The notes under the pieces: model-generated | What the model was told of the DNA's origin: nothing | Databases searched by the model: none | Seen by the model: the letters and a program-made list of their open reading frames with translations, nothing else | NCBI GenBank assembly: GCA_030158485.1 | Contig: JAOASS010000013.1 | Location: 1-64,000, forward strand | DNA: 64,000 nucleotides | Direction: 5' to 3' | Source: Pseudobdellovibrionaceae bacterium | GTDB taxonomy: Bacteria; Bdellovibrionota; Bdellovibrionia; Bdellovibrionales; Bdellovibrionaceae | Shown here: positions 1-9,057 of the stretch, piece by piece | Numbering within the stretch: position 1 is the stretch's first letter | Layout: the number at the start of each line of letters is the position of its first letter | Translations under genes and position numbers: made by a program

Positions 1-779
1 CAATTCAAATACATGTCGACGTGAAATGACGATGGCGCTTGCAAAAGAGGGCCTCGTTTTAATGCGACTTTTAAAAATGTGCCGGCCATCAAGGATGCTG
101 CTCCATAAACTCCCGCAGCAAGCGACGGAACTTTTTGAGTCCGTAAATTCACAACACTTCGATCTGCAATGTAATGTCGATGCTGAAGACTTGGCGCCAA
201 CCCCAATAGAAAACGATAACTTCTTTCAACCGGGTCTTCAGTCAAATGAAGACCAAAATAATCATCGAAGCTCATGGAAGTGTCCGTGAAGACAAGAGCT
301 GCGGCCCCCGCCCCTAACGGAGCCACTGTAATTGCGGGCTTTTTCTTTTCACGAAGCTGACGAAAAAGCGGGATACGCAAATTGGTTTCAAAAAAATCTA
401 AACCATCTAAATAAATATCCAGATCATCACAAAACTGATTCAAAGAATCTAAGTCCATTGCTTTTTTTATTAATTTAACTTCTGCGGCCGGATTAATATC
501 CTTGATTAAATCAGCAATAACTTCGGCTTTATTTTTTCCATAATTTGAAACTTGACACTGATTTTGTCGATTCGTATTTTCAATCGAAAATGTATCCCCA
601 TCACAAAGAGTAAAGTGCTGAACTCCGATTCGAGCTAAAATTTCAGCATACTGCCCGCCCACTCCACCCAAGCCCGCGATTCCCACCCGAACTTGTGAAA
701 TAATTTTTTGGTCCAGCTTTGTGAGCCAACCTAAGTTTCTTGAAAATGCCGCGTGCGTATCAAAGTTTTCAGAATTCAT
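1..779 (-). CDS. ThiF/MoeB/HesA-family adenylyltransferase (partial, runs off left edge)
   Basis: This is the first 259 codons of an E1-like enzyme that would adenylate a protein C-terminus or small substrate using ATP. Translation from the ATG at 779 shows a Rossmann nucleotide-binding motif (AGLGGVGG, about residues 35-42) and the downstream DGDTFSIENTNRQ motif, matching the D-x-D...N-x-x-R-Q signature of ThiF, MoeB and TcdA. A good Shine-Dalgarno (AGGAGA at 791-796) supports the start. No rhodanese domain or CxxC zinc pair is visible in the part present. The partner sulphur carrier or tRNA substrate cannot be told from the window, so only the family is assigned. Confidence 0.85.
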   Translation of the reverse strand, partial: MNSENFDTHAAFSRNLGWLTKLDQKIISQVRVGIAGLGGVGGQYAEILARIGVQHFTLCDGDTFSIENTNRQNQCQVSNYGKNKAEVIADLIKDINPAAEVKLIKKAMDLDSLNQFCDDLDIYLDGLDFFETNLRIPLFRQLREKKKPAITVAPLGAGAAALVFTDTSMSFDDYFGLHLTEDPVERSYRFLLGLAPSLQHRHYIADRSVVNLRTQKVPSLAAGVYGAASLMAGTFLKVALKRGPLLQAPSSFHVDMYLN

Positions 780-861
780 AAAAAAAATGATCTCCTGTCT
801 TCAGGCTCTTATCCTAACTCGAACGGGCACCACGCAATAGTCATAAGTACCCGAAGTCGAG

Positions 862-2109
862 CTAAAAAGAGATTTTAACACCCAATGACCCTTGATTACC
901 TTGGGCCAAATTAAATTCCGTATCTTTCGCACCCATGGGAAGCAGAAGCTCTGCTGAAACCACTGCCCACTCATTCCAATCATGCTCGTAGTTAAGTTGT
1001 AATGCAGATGATTCTTGAACCAAACTATTCAACCAACGTGCACTTAAATGGATTTGCTTTCTTTTCCCCTGATCTGGAAAGCGAACGGAAGTATAAGAAT
1101 AAGCTTTTGAAGGTAGTTCTAAACCACTTCTTGCCAGTCTTTGCAAATTAGTCGCTAACGTTAAAGAAGGCGTTGAAACAGCTGATAAGACTTGGCGCCA
1201 ATCTTTTCTGTCGTAACCCGCTTCATTCCAAATAAATTCTTGTCTGAAATCGTAAGTGCCTTCAGCACGAAATCCAAAGACAGCAAGAGTCTTCCAATCT
1301 TGATCATTTTCACTTCGCTGATTCAAATTAAAGGTTCCAGGTGCTGTTTCTTCCGGTCTAAAATAAGCTCCCGAGTGTTCGACTTTAGAATCTAAATACA
1401 CAGAGTAAGCTTCTTTAAAAGATCTGTTGAAAAAACCACCCAGATACTGAGCGCTGGTTCCCGATCTTCCCATAAGAAAAGCGAGATTATTCGCAGGATT
1501 TGCAAACTGACGTTCAAGCTTTAAAGCCGTTTGCGGATAAAATTTTTCTCCTTCGATCCAGTTCGGAGTGCGATTATCCATCGGTTCTGAAATCATCAAA
1601 ACGCTCCAGACAGAAGACACATCCCAATTGACTCGAACCAAAGATCGGCCTTTTTCTTTATAGAAAAAACTTCTTTGTTCGTTATTGAAATGATAAAAAA
1701 TATTAGACGGCGATAAAATTTCCGCAGGACCCCATTGGTAATTCTGCAAGCCCGCAGTGATAGCCAAAGAGTTCGCAAGTTGAACTGAATAGTAAGCATC
1801 TGTTAAGTCTGAAAAACTTGTTTCAGTTTTGCGATCTTTTTGAACTTCAAAAGGAATATTTTTTTGATCTAAGAAATGGCGACTTCTCAAAATAAAAAGA
1901 GATTTTTCATTTATCTGCCATTGAAAGTCAGGTCTTAATTCAAGCTGATAAGCTAAATTGGCTTGTTCTAAAACCCGATTTTGTGAATTCACAGGGGAAT
2001 CAAAGCGAACTTCTTGATTCACAACCGAGCCGAATAACTCATACCGCGCTATCAATTGAGCTTTTGAAAAACTCGAAAAAAATAAAAAAACCCCAATATA
2101 TTTTATCAT
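862..2109 (-). CDS. Predicted outer-membrane beta-barrel protein
   Basis: A 415-residue protein with an N-terminal signal peptide (MIKYIGVFLFFSSFSKAQ), many alternating hydrophobic/polar beta-strand-like stretches, and a C-terminal ...KISF ending in phenylalanine, the classic Bam-recognised signature of outer-membrane barrels. A phrase around residue 125 (QWGPAEILSPSN) resembles motifs in capsule-associated or porin-like barrels, but I do not recognise a named family. It is a single gene between the ThiF-like gene and the methyltransferase, all on the minus strand, with 82 bp separating it from the ThiF start. Function is unknown; a passive porin or surface assembly role is possible. Confidence 0.7.
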   Translation of the reverse strand: MIKYIGVFLFFSSFSKAQLIARYELFGSVVNQEVRFDSPVNSQNRVLEQANLAYQLELRPDFQWQINEKSLFILRSRHFLDQKNIPFEVQKDRKTETSFSDLTDAYYSVQLANSLAITAGLQNYQWGPAEILSPSNIFYHFNNEQRSFFYKEKGRSLVRVNWDVSSVWSVLMISEPMDNRTPNWIEGEKFYPQTALKLERQFANPANNLAFLMGRSGTSAQYLGGFFNRSFKEAYSVYLDSKVEHSGAYFRPEETAPGTFNLNQRSENDQDWKTLAVFGFRAEGTYDFRQEFIWNEAGYDRKDWRQVLSAVSTPSLTLATNLQRLARSGLELPSKAYSYTSVRFPDQGKRKQIHLSARWLNSLVQESSALQLNYEHDWNEWAVVSAELLLPMGAKDTEFNLAQGNQGSLGVKISF

Positions 2110-2179
2110 ATTTCAAATCCATATTAGTCATGAATGAATGAAAAAGATACTAGATAAAAGCCTTCCAGTTGGAGCCTTT

Positions 2180-2941
2180 TTATTTTTTGTTTTGACGAAC
2201 TGATTTTAATAAAAAATAAGGACTTAAAAAACGACGAACTTCAAATTTAAAAGACTTAAAAGAGGGCTTCGTTGAAAGAACTCCGACCAAATCCCCTGAT
2301 CGGTAACTGCGTTGTACACTTTTAACACCGTCGGCTCTTAAGTCATCAGAGACCCCCATCAGACGAGTTAAAACTCTTGTCAATAAGACAGCAAAAGGAC
2401 GTGGCTCTATATCTACGACAAAAACGGCTTTTTTTGAAATCCGGTGCATTTCCTCAATCGCGCTAATAGCTTGCTCAAAAGGCTGAATATGATGAATCAC
2501 GTGCAGTGAAATAACAAAATCAAATTTTTGATCTGCAAATACTTTCAAGTGAGTTGGCGTGGCCAAATGAATTTCAGGCTTAGGATTAGAAAACCTTTTT
2601 AAGGATTCTTCCAATACATCCATTTGAGCATCATACAAATTCAATTCAACTTCGATCGAATTTTCCAGAGCCCACTGTCGAATTAAAGAAGACAACCCCC
2701 CTGACCCGCTACCCACTTCAAGTAAAGAAAATTTTTTAAGTTCTTGAAAGTTTTGAAAAAACCACGAGTTCCAACTTTTCATAAAAGTTTTATAAACAAG
2801 CTTTTGATTTGTCCCATCGAGTTCAGAAATGAGAGCCCACCGCCTTGAAAAAGGAATTGTTGGATCATCTAAAATTTCCTGGTAAGGATCTTGTCCCAAG
2901 GCCACTGAAACTCTCCTTCGTATGGAAGTTTTATGATTCAC
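2180..2941 (-). CDS. Class I SAM-dependent methyltransferase
   Basis: A 253-residue cytoplasmic methyltransferase. SAM-binding motif I is clear (EVGSGSGG, residues 75-82), followed by an acidic motif II (NLYDAQ) and the motif IV-like stretch FDFVISLHVIHH typical of Methyltransf_11/25 enzymes. The C-terminal third (FAVLLTRVLTRLMG...) is hydrophobic and may form a lid or substrate pocket for a lipid or small molecule. The substrate cannot be read from sequence. It is followed downstream on the same strand by the outer-membrane barrel gene, 70 bp away, so the two may be co-transcribed. Confidence 0.8.
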   Translation of the reverse strand: MNHKTSIRRRVSVALGQDPYQEILDDPTIPFSRRWALISELDGTNQKLVYKTFMKSWNSWFFQNFQELKKFSLLEVGSGSGGLSSLIRQWALENSIEVELNLYDAQMDVLEESLKRFSNPKPEIHLATPTHLKVFADQKFDFVISLHVIHHIQPFEQAISAIEEMHRISKKAVFVVDIEPRPFAVLLTRVLTRLMGVSDDLRADGVKSVQRSYRSGDLVGVLSTKPSFKSFKFEVRRFLSPYFLLKSVRQNKK

Positions 2942-3177
2942 TTAAAAAACTTCTTTCGCATTTGAAACGGATAAGAATTCTTACATTTAAGCCTGCTCTT
3001 GCTTGCGCCCTGAGTAAAGTTTTTTTTCTCACTCTCACACGACGAAAGTACTTAAAAGTCTCAGGCTCTCAATTTGCCACGCGATGGACCAAGCTGAAGA
3101 TCAAGATGCCCCCCTCTTTTTAAAACGATGAATTTATTTTTTATAAAATCGGTCTTGCTTTTGCAGTTTACACATCC

Positions 3178-3594
3178 GTGTTAACTGCAAAATCGGTTTC
3201 TCAAGAAAATCCCATGGGTTGCGCTGTCGCCTGTGTCGCAGCCTGCTGTCAGCTTCAATACAAAGAAGCTTTGCAGCTTTTTACGCACCCAGAAAATGCT
3301 TGGACACGAGGCTACTATTGCCAAGAAGTTGTGCAAGCTCTGGCCAGGGCGGGTTTTCACTACATTTACGAGAAATTTGATTTTGAAAAACATATTCAAA
3401 TTATTCTAAAACCTGGGACAATCGTTTTTATCGAAAGAAATTCCAAATACATAGCGGGTCATTATCTATTAAGATTAGAAAAAGGCTGGATGAATCCTTG
3501 GTCTAATTTCCCGCACATGATGCCTGTCGAATCCGCAATCGAACTCAATTTGCCAGGCCCTATTTCCTATGTAATCTACGAAAAAAAAATTTAA
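3178..3594 (+). CDS. C39-like cysteine peptidase domain protein, standalone
   Basis: A 138-residue protein starting at a GTG. It begins with a Q-x5-C arrangement (SQENPMGCAVACVA) as in C39 bacteriocin-processing peptidases, where Gln forms the oxyanion hole and Cys is the nucleophile, and later has GHYLL (His) followed by WMNPWSN, where C39 enzymes have their Asp. There is no transporter domain, signal peptide or membrane segment, so it is not a bacteriocin ABC exporter. The reading frame is open upstream to 3124, but no better start is seen. It may be a small intracellular papain-like peptidase or a phytochelatin-synthase-like fold. Family assignment is moderate; function is not known. Confidence 0.6.
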   Translation: MLTAKSVSQENPMGCAVACVAACCQLQYKEALQLFTHPENAWTRGYYCQEVVQALARAGFHYIYEKFDFEKHIQIILKPGTIVFIERNSKYIAGHYLLRLEKGWMNPWSNFPHMMPVESAIELNLPGPISYVIYEKKI

Positions 3595-3596
3595 AA

Positions 3597-3630
3597 AAGG
3601 GAAACACATCAAAGCGTTTCCCTTTTTTTT
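3597..3630 (+). terminator. Rho-independent terminator
   Basis: A 9-bp perfect stem (AAGGGAAAC / GTTTCCCTT, 3597-3605 with 3616-3624), a 10-nt loop and a run of eight T. It sits directly after the C39-like gene and between convergent genes, so it may serve both strands. Confidence 0.85.
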
Positions 3631-3653
3631 TAATTTTAATTGTCGTTTTTAAA

Positions 3654-4112
3654 TTACTTGCTATCGCACGTAGGAAAAGTAAAGCGCTTTGTCACGCCAG
3701 GAAAATCATCTGTCAGACCGTTTGAAGTCACAACAGAAGTCTTAATTGTCGCCGGTAAGAAGTCTGCTTTTTTAGCAAATCGCTTACAAACTAAATTAGT
3801 TTTGTCTTCACCGTACTGAGCACAAACAGTGCGTTCAAAAGCTCGTGGATGTGCGACATGCGCGACTTCCCAAGTTTTACAAACGTACTCTGTGATTTCT
3901 TCAAATCCTTCCAAAACTGTGACAGGCATAAGCTCGGTACAATTGCGAGTGGGCTTGATTGTTTGGACTTCATCTTCAGTTAAACAAGCATTCTTGATGG
4001 CAATTCCACGAAGAGCTCCGTCATAATCATGATAAACGGTTTTGTGTGAACGGCTTGCAAAAGCAGCCGAAGTTGAAAGAACAAGCGCGATCAGAACAGA
4101 TGCAAATTTCAT
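3654..4112 (-). CDS. Small secreted cysteine-containing protein, unknown function
   Basis: A 152-residue protein with a clean signal peptide (MKFASVLIALVLSTSAAFA, cleavage after AFA). The mature part has six cysteines (in contexts NACL, RNCT, YVCK, TVCA, LVCK and PTCD), an even number suggesting disulfides in the periplasm or outside. I recognise no family. A plausible Shine-Dalgarno precedes the ATG. It is monocistronic, flanked by the shared terminator downstream and a long AT-rich gap upstream. Confidence 0.75.
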   Translation of the reverse strand: MKFASVLIALVLSTSAAFASRSHKTVYHDYDGALRGIAIKNACLTEDEVQTIKPTRNCTELMPVTVLEGFEEITEYVCKTWEVAHVAHPRAFERTVCAQYGEDKTNLVCKRFAKKADFLPATIKTSVVTSNGLTDDFPGVTKRFTFPTCDSK

Positions 4113-4501
4113 AAAACTCTCCGATTGAGTTAATTTTTGTTAAGTCTTGAAGTGATTTAAAGTGATTTATCAAAACCACTCTTCAAAACATGCGGGAATA
4201 TAAACTTATGGAATCTGAGGTGGCAACCAGTATTTTCACATATTTATTTATTATTTTTCACAAATATCAATTATTTATTCTCAATACTTTGTTTATATTA
4301 TTGAAATAACTAAGTTTTATTATTATTTTGTGAATTTATGTCGCAAAACATAAAACATATAATTCATACAATTTGCCAACTAACAAAATGATTTTTAAGA
4401 CCTCTATCAGTTCTTGCTGACTTGAAGCCAACTTGCGCCTTTGGACCAGAAGATGGACCCTGATTGCGACAACTCAGTCTCTTCAGTTCTATGATTGAGA
4501 A
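4113..4501. other. AT-rich intergenic region between divergent genes
   Basis: About 390 bp with no convincing gene. It must carry the promoters of the small secreted protein (minus) and the M28 peptidase (plus). A 7-bp inverted repeat TTTATGT / ACATAAA (4335-4341 and 4348-4354) is the only clear structure; it is short enough to be chance. Confidence 0.5.
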
Positions 4502-5719
4502 ATGAAAAATATATTTCTGACTGTCTTTTTTATCGTAACAAACTCTTTTGCACACCAGATCGAAAACTTTTCGTCGAAACCTGTTTTAGCCTCTTTACAA
4601 GACCTTCAAGACATCAATGCCCCTATTTGGGCTTCGGACAAAACAACAGGCGTCGCTTTCACTTACCTGACGCCAGAGCTCCAGTTTCAGCTTCAAAGCC
4701 AATCTCACAGAAAAGGAAAATGTGGCGGCTTTGAAGTATTACCTCCGACTGAAGCTTTTGATATGAACTCAATTTTAAAAGAATTTGAAAAACTCAAAAA
4801 AATTCATTTAAAAAATCAAGCTGACTTAAAGGGACCCGTTCAGTTTAAAACAATTCAGCACCAAGCTTTTATCGAAGAAGCTTTATCACGAGTTCAAGCA
4901 ACGCAATTACAAGAAATGATCACATGGCTGTCGTCATTTAAATCAAGAAATGAAATGTCAAAAGAACCAAATGCGCACGTCATTCAAATGAAAAATAAAG
5001 CCGAAGCTTGGCTTCAAACTTGGCCAGGAAAATGGAAATCCGAACTGATTGACCACACTTCAACCAAACAAAAAAGTCTTAAAATTACTCTTTTAGGACA
5101 AACAAAACCTGATGAAATTATTGTTTTAGGCGGCCATCACGATTCCACAAGTTACTGGGGCGGAAATTCGGGAGCCCCCGGAGCCGATGATAATGCTTCA
5201 GGATCTTCTAATTTGTTAGAAATACTTCGCGTTCTAACAGAACAAAAGCCTTCCGAACGAACGATTGAATTTATGTGGTATGCAGCTGAAGAGTCCGGAC
5301 TTTTAGGCTCAGCTGAAATTGCCAAAACTTACCAAAGTCAGAAAAAAGATGTCATTGCCGTTCTTCAGCTGGATATGACTTCTTATCCAGGGTCCGGTGA
5401 AATGACGATTGCGAATATCACAGATTTTACAACCCCGTGGCTGCATGACCTCATGAAACAACTCAATCAGCTTTATGTAGGCCTTAAAATTGTGGATGAC
5501 GAATGTGGTTACGCCTGCAGTGATCACGCTTCGTGGTACCGTCAAGGCTACTCAACAGTTGTTCCTTTTGAATCCACTTCTGAAAAAATGAATCCAGATA
5601 TCCACTCAACTGCGGATGTGGTTTCGCCGCAGCTGAGCTTTCGCCATTCAGCTGCGATTACTCAGTTGTCATTAGCTTTTGCTTTAGAACTGGCGAACTC
5701 TGAACAACGTTCGTTTTAA
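4502..5719 (+). CDS. Secreted M28-family zinc aminopeptidase
   Basis: A 405-residue exported metallopeptidase that removes N-terminal residues from peptides. After a signal peptide (MKNIFLTVFFIVTNSFA) and a propeptide-like region of about 160 residues comes the M28 catalytic domain. The two-zinc ligand set of the Aeromonas aminopeptidase type is all visible: His212 (GGHHDS), bridging Asp229 (GADDNASG), the catalytic/ligand pair Glu263-Glu264 (AAEESG), Asp291 (LQLDMTSY) and His342 (CSDHASW). It faces the HExxH gene convergently with only 6 bp between them. In a predatory or scavenging bacterium it would digest extracellular or prey peptides, which is inference. Confidence 0.9.
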   Translation: MKNIFLTVFFIVTNSFAHQIENFSSKPVLASLQDLQDINAPIWASDKTTGVAFTYLTPELQFQLQSQSHRKGKCGGFEVLPPTEAFDMNSILKEFEKLKKIHLKNQADLKGPVQFKTIQHQAFIEEALSRVQATQLQEMITWLSSFKSRNEMSKEPNAHVIQMKNKAEAWLQTWPGKWKSELIDHTSTKQKSLKITLLGQTKPDEIIVLGGHHDSTSYWGGNSGAPGADDNASGSSNLLEILRVLTEQKPSERTIEFMWYAAEESGLLGSAEIAKTYQSQKKDVIAVLQLDMTSYPGSGEMTIANITDFTTPWLHDLMKQLNQLYVGLKIVDDECGYACSDHASWYRQGYSTVVPFESTSEKMNPDIHSTADVVSPQLSFRHSAAITQLSLAFALELANSEQRSF

Positions 5720-5725
5720 TCTAGA

Positions 5726-6610
5726 TTAAAATTCGCGTACTTGCAAAACTGATACTTTTAAATCTTCTGTCACAAGAAGTTCAACGTAAGCGCGTTTTTT
5801 GCCGTCACCACAAGAATAATGAACCCAGGCTCCGAAACCAAAAGAAGCTGTGCCCGCCTGATCGACTTCGCTCAGGGAAGTAAAATGGCCATTATCGATT
5901 TCATCAATTTTTTCAGCACCGTCGAAATGATGGCAGAAAACAGCTTTCGCCAAATTCTCAGTCAACATCATCGAACCCACTCCTTGCCAACTGACGAAAA
6001 CTTCAGAAGTCATTTCCGGCTGATGCAACTGAATGATCATCACTTCAATTACTTTTTGATCACGTCCCAATTGAACTGCATGAGTTTTCGTGTTTCTCAT
6101 CACGGCCGATTTTAATTTAGATCCAATAATATCTAACTTCGAATGACTTTTTTCACCCGATTGGTGACCCAATTCATGACTTAAAATAGACACAATCGTC
6201 GAATAACCCAGGGCCGGCTGCCCGTCAGCAGTGTAGAGAGCCTCCGTGTTCACATAAATGGGATAGTCTGGAGTTAAACCCGTTTTCGCAACACGATGTT
6301 TTTCAGATCTTGTCGTATCAAAAAAGCCTGGACGCTGCGCCGCTGATATAAAAACCAGGCGATTAGGATTTGATGTGTTTTTTTGAATCGTCTGAGTGAT
6401 TTTTTTTAAAATTTTATTTTCACTTGTCGACATTTCACAATTCATCATCATCAAACACTCTGAAATTGTCATTTTCAATGAAGTATAAGCAAACTGAAAG
6501 TTATTTTCCACAACTCCCGCGCCATTCCCGATGACGCTTCCGCCCCGAGCATGCACAAGACTGATTTTGCAAAACAAAATAAGAGCCAGAGTTTTTATTT
6601 TTATTTTCAT
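5726..6610 (-). CDS. Secreted HExxH putative metallopeptidase
   Basis: A 294-residue protein with a signal peptide (about residues 1-22, ending VHARGG) and a zincin motif HELGH at residues 145-149, followed by a histidine and acidic residues that could supply the third zinc ligand. I do not recognise the family beyond the motif. Its ATG overlaps the stop of the upstream TIGR02147 gene by 4 bp (ATGA), so the pair is translationally coupled. This suggests that the regulator controls, or responds to, this exported protein. Protease activity is inferred from the motif only. Confidence 0.7.
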   Translation of the reverse strand: MKIKIKTLALILFCKISLVHARGGSVIGNGAGVVENNFQFAYTSLKMTISECLMMMNCEMSTSENKILKKITQTIQKNTSNPNRLVFISAAQRPGFFDTTRSEKHRVAKTGLTPDYPIYVNTEALYTADGQPALGYSTIVSILSHELGHQSGEKSHSKLDIIGSKLKSAVMRNTKTHAVQLGRDQKVIEVMIIQLHQPEMTSEVFVSWQGVGSMMLTENLAKAVFCHHFDGAEKIDEIDNGHFTSLSEVDQAGTASFGFGAWVHYSCGDGKKRAYVELLVTEDLKVSVLQVREF

Positions 6611-7437
6611 TTTTCATTCCTTACGTTCGAATGCTCAAAAAGTTGAACATTCAGTTGATAAACTTGATCCGATGAATCCGAACTGAATTCTTCATTAAAT
6701 TTTTTCACAAAATCTAAAATTCTTAACTTGGCTAAGCTTAAAGACTTCACATCAAACTGAAGACTTAAAGAGTTCAAATGTCTTTGCTCGACGCTTTGTT
6801 CATCAACAGCTTCAAGCGCCAACTGAATCATGCCTTTATGGTTTTCCCGGATCGCTTCCGAAGGAATATCGTGGGTGGTTTCGGTGCTTTCAACGATAGG
6901 AAGAATTTTTTGAGTCAAAGGATCACGACCCAGAAGGTTTGAATCCAATAAAAGCTTCAGGGCTTTTTTAGCTTGAGCAGGACTGATTTTTTTTCCTAAA
7001 GCTCGACTGATCCAAACCGGATCATCTTGGAAGGAAGGGGTGCCCGCTAAAATTTTAATCACAAGTACGTACCAGTCTCGGACAAGATTGAACTGCTTTA
7101 AATCAATTTTATGATAAGGCGCTAGCTGATTAAACTTTGATATCAACTGAGAACTTCCCGCCCCTTTGCGCTCCCGTCGCTCTATGGCGACTTTTAAACG
7201 AATTCGTTCGCGCTCTGACTGGGGCACTTTCCAAGCTTCAAATAATGATTCCAAAAGGGCCCTTGAAGGCAACCGCTCACCACTGGCAATCATCGACAAA
7301 CTACTAGCTGAACTATAACCTAAACTCTGAGCAAGCACCTGAAGAGTTGAAATTTTTTGACCTTTTTTATCACGAGATTTTTCCCGCAATTGAAATTCAA
7401 AAAAATCTTTAAATTGATCGAATTCGTAAACTTTCAT
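6607..7437 (-). CDS. TIGR02147-family protein (putative transcriptional regulator)
   Basis: A 276-residue protein with the family's usual architecture: an N-terminal helix-turn-helix-like region (SLGYSSASSLSMIASGERLPSR, given here in outline), a middle all-alpha segment beginning HKIDLKQFNLVRDWYVLVI, and a C-terminal stretch ending in a VYQLNVQLFEHS-type motif. TIGR02147/DUF4423 proteins are expanded in Bdellovibrio and Fibrobacter and are thought to act as DNA-binding regulators. It leads a two-gene operon with the exported HExxH protein (4-bp overlap). Length is normal for the family. Confidence 0.85.
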   Translation of the reverse strand: MKVYEFDQFKDFFEFQLREKSRDKKGQKISTLQVLAQSLGYSSASSLSMIASGERLPSRALLESLFEAWKVPQSERERIRLKVAIERRERKGAGSSQLISKFNQLAPYHKIDLKQFNLVRDWYVLVIKILAGTPSFQDDPVWISRALGKKISPAQAKKALKLLLDSNLLGRDPLTQKILPIVESTETTHDIPSEAIRENHKGMIQLALEAVDEQSVEQRHLNSLSLQFDVKSLSLAKLRILDFVKKFNEEFSSDSSDQVYQLNVQLFEHSNVRNEK

Positions 7438-7590
7438 GAAATTTTTAATATTCCTTTTTTAAAACTGAACTTCGCGTTTTAACAGCATTCATATAAAGCA
7501 CGCGGACAGTCGCTGAAATGGTGTATAACGAAAACTCAAAAAGAAATAGCTTTTTTTCACATAATTTAAATATTTAATTCACAAACGGGT

Positions 7591-8052
7591 TTAGCGGCCC
7601 TGACAACTGGTTTGAAGCCAACTTTGAATTTGCGGTGACGACTTCATTTTCTCAACGGGAAATTCCTCATGAGAAGACTCGACGCTATAAGCGATTATAC
7701 GGCCCAATTCATCGCGGTACGGCGTCCAAGAATCAGGCTTAATTGATTGCGGACAAATAAACCACCGAGCTCTCGAAGGCCCCCCTGTAGAACTTGAAAA
7801 AACGGCCAGATCAAAATGTTTTTCTTCCAGCACATGACTGACTTTCCAACGGCTTCCGTTGGGACAAGTGCAACTGTAAACACAACCAAATCGAGCTTCA
7901 ATCGAAAGTCCTTTTCGCTTTGGAATACCGTATCCAGGACTGTCATAATCTTTCATATCATAACGACAAGTCGCACTTTGTGCATGAGCTACAACCCCAG
8001 CCCCATGCAAAATGACAATGAGTCCGATTAAAAACTGAATTGATTTTTTCAT
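7591..8052 (-). CDS. Small secreted protein of unknown function
   Basis: A 153-residue protein with a signal peptide (MKKSIQFLIGLIVILHGAGVVAHAQ). The mature part contains a cysteine cluster CVYSCTCPNGSRW and two further cysteines (FICPQ, TSCQ), so it is probably disulfide-bonded. No family is recognised. It lies 24 bp downstream of the lipoprotein gene on the same strand and is likely co-transcribed with it. Confidence 0.7.
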   Translation of the reverse strand: MKKSIQFLIGLIVILHGAGVVAHAQSATCRYDMKDYDSPGYGIPKRKGLSIEARFGCVYSCTCPNGSRWKVSHVLEEKHFDLAVFSSSTGGPSRARWFICPQSIKPDSWTPYRDELGRIIAYSVESSHEEFPVEKMKSSPQIQSWLQTSCQGR

Positions 8053-8076
8053 CCGCAGCAGCCCCTCATAAAAAAA

Positions 8077-9057
8077 TTAATTTTTCTTCATTCGAAATGT
8101 CGCTAAATCAATTTGTCGGTCAGACAAAATCATCGTGATCGAACCCGATAATTGACCCAAACTCCAAATCTGACCAAACATCACAATCCGCTTACCAGCC
8201 GCACTGACAAAAACCATTTGAATAGCTGGGTAGCTAGGATTCTTAAGAAACTCTAGACTCAGCTGGTTGTTTTTCAAGTCATAGAAAAAAGTCTCGTTTT
8301 TGTATTGAAACGAAGGGGAATTTGATCCCACAACGGAAAATGTTTCGTTAGCGTGACTTCGAATCGTGATATTTTTAAAGAAGTCCCCGTTAAAATCCGC
8401 TCCCGCTAAAGAATGAACTTGTCCACTCCAAGTCCCAAAATACTGCTTATAAAAAACAAGGCTCATATCAGATTTGTATGAAAGTCCCAACGTTCCTGAT
8501 GTGAATTCAGTCTTCTCCTCCTGATTTACTTTCACTTTTTTTTCTCGATTCCATACAACAGACAATTGCCCCGTCATGACTTGCGTATTTTTCTGAACTT
8601 GTCCTGTCAAACAGTAAGAAACTTGGTATTCCTGATTGTATTTGAACTTCTTTGAGCAAACGTAAAATTTGCTGTTTTCACCAAAATCACTTGATATATT
8701 TTCGCCACCCTCAGGATGACGACTATCGTAACCTTGCCCGATCAAAAATTTATTCGTAAAATGTGCTGAAACCAGATTCGCATCTATTCCTTGTGCTTTC
8801 AAAAAAGAAGTCTCTTTTTCTGTCATAATACTTAATCTTTCAACTTCGACAACAATATCGTGTCTTCCAGATTCGTTACGAATTGAAAAATTCATATCGA
8901 TTTCAGAGCCTTGAGATCGGCTGACTTTATAATCACCCGAAATATCAAATGAATTTTCTTTCCGCTCTTGCTTTTCAGCTTCCGAAGCACAACCTACTAA
9001 AAATAGACAAATAACTACAAAAAAAGATTTCAAAATTGCACGCACCCGATAATTCAT
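8077..9057 (-). CDS. Predicted lipoprotein, unknown function
   Basis: A 326-residue lipoprotein: N-terminal MNYRVRAILKSFFVVICLFL followed by lipobox LVGC and a charged mature start (SEAEKQERKEN). The rest is predicted beta-rich. An in-frame GTG lies 12 bases upstream at 9069, but the AGGAAA Shine-Dalgarno is only a few bases from it and better placed for the ATG at 9057. It heads a probable two-gene unit with the small secreted protein. No family recognised. Confidence 0.7.
   Translation of the reverse strand: MNYRVRAILKSFFVVICLFLVGCASEAEKQERKENSFDISGDYKVSRSQGSEIDMNFSIRNESGRHDIVVEVERLSIMTEKETSFLKAQGIDANLVSAHFTNKFLIGQGYDSRHPEGGENISSDFGENSKFYVCSKKFKYNQEYQVSYCLTGQVQKNTQVMTGQLSVVWNREKKVKVNQEEKTEFTSGTLGLSYKSDMSLVFYKQYFGTWSGQVHSLAGADFNGDFFKNITIRSHANETFSVVGSNSPSFQYKNETFFYDLKNNQLSLEFLKNPSYPAIQMVFVSAAGKRIVMFGQIWSLGQLSGSITMILSDRQIDLATFRMKKN

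Noticed and set aside
26-289. Plus-strand frame of 87 codons at the left edge
   Set aside because: It is antisense to the ThiF-family coding sequence, which has clear motifs.
2845-3123. Plus-strand frame of 92 codons overlapping the methyltransferase start
   Set aside because: No recognisable domain or signal peptide; it is mainly antisense to the methyltransferase and its leader.
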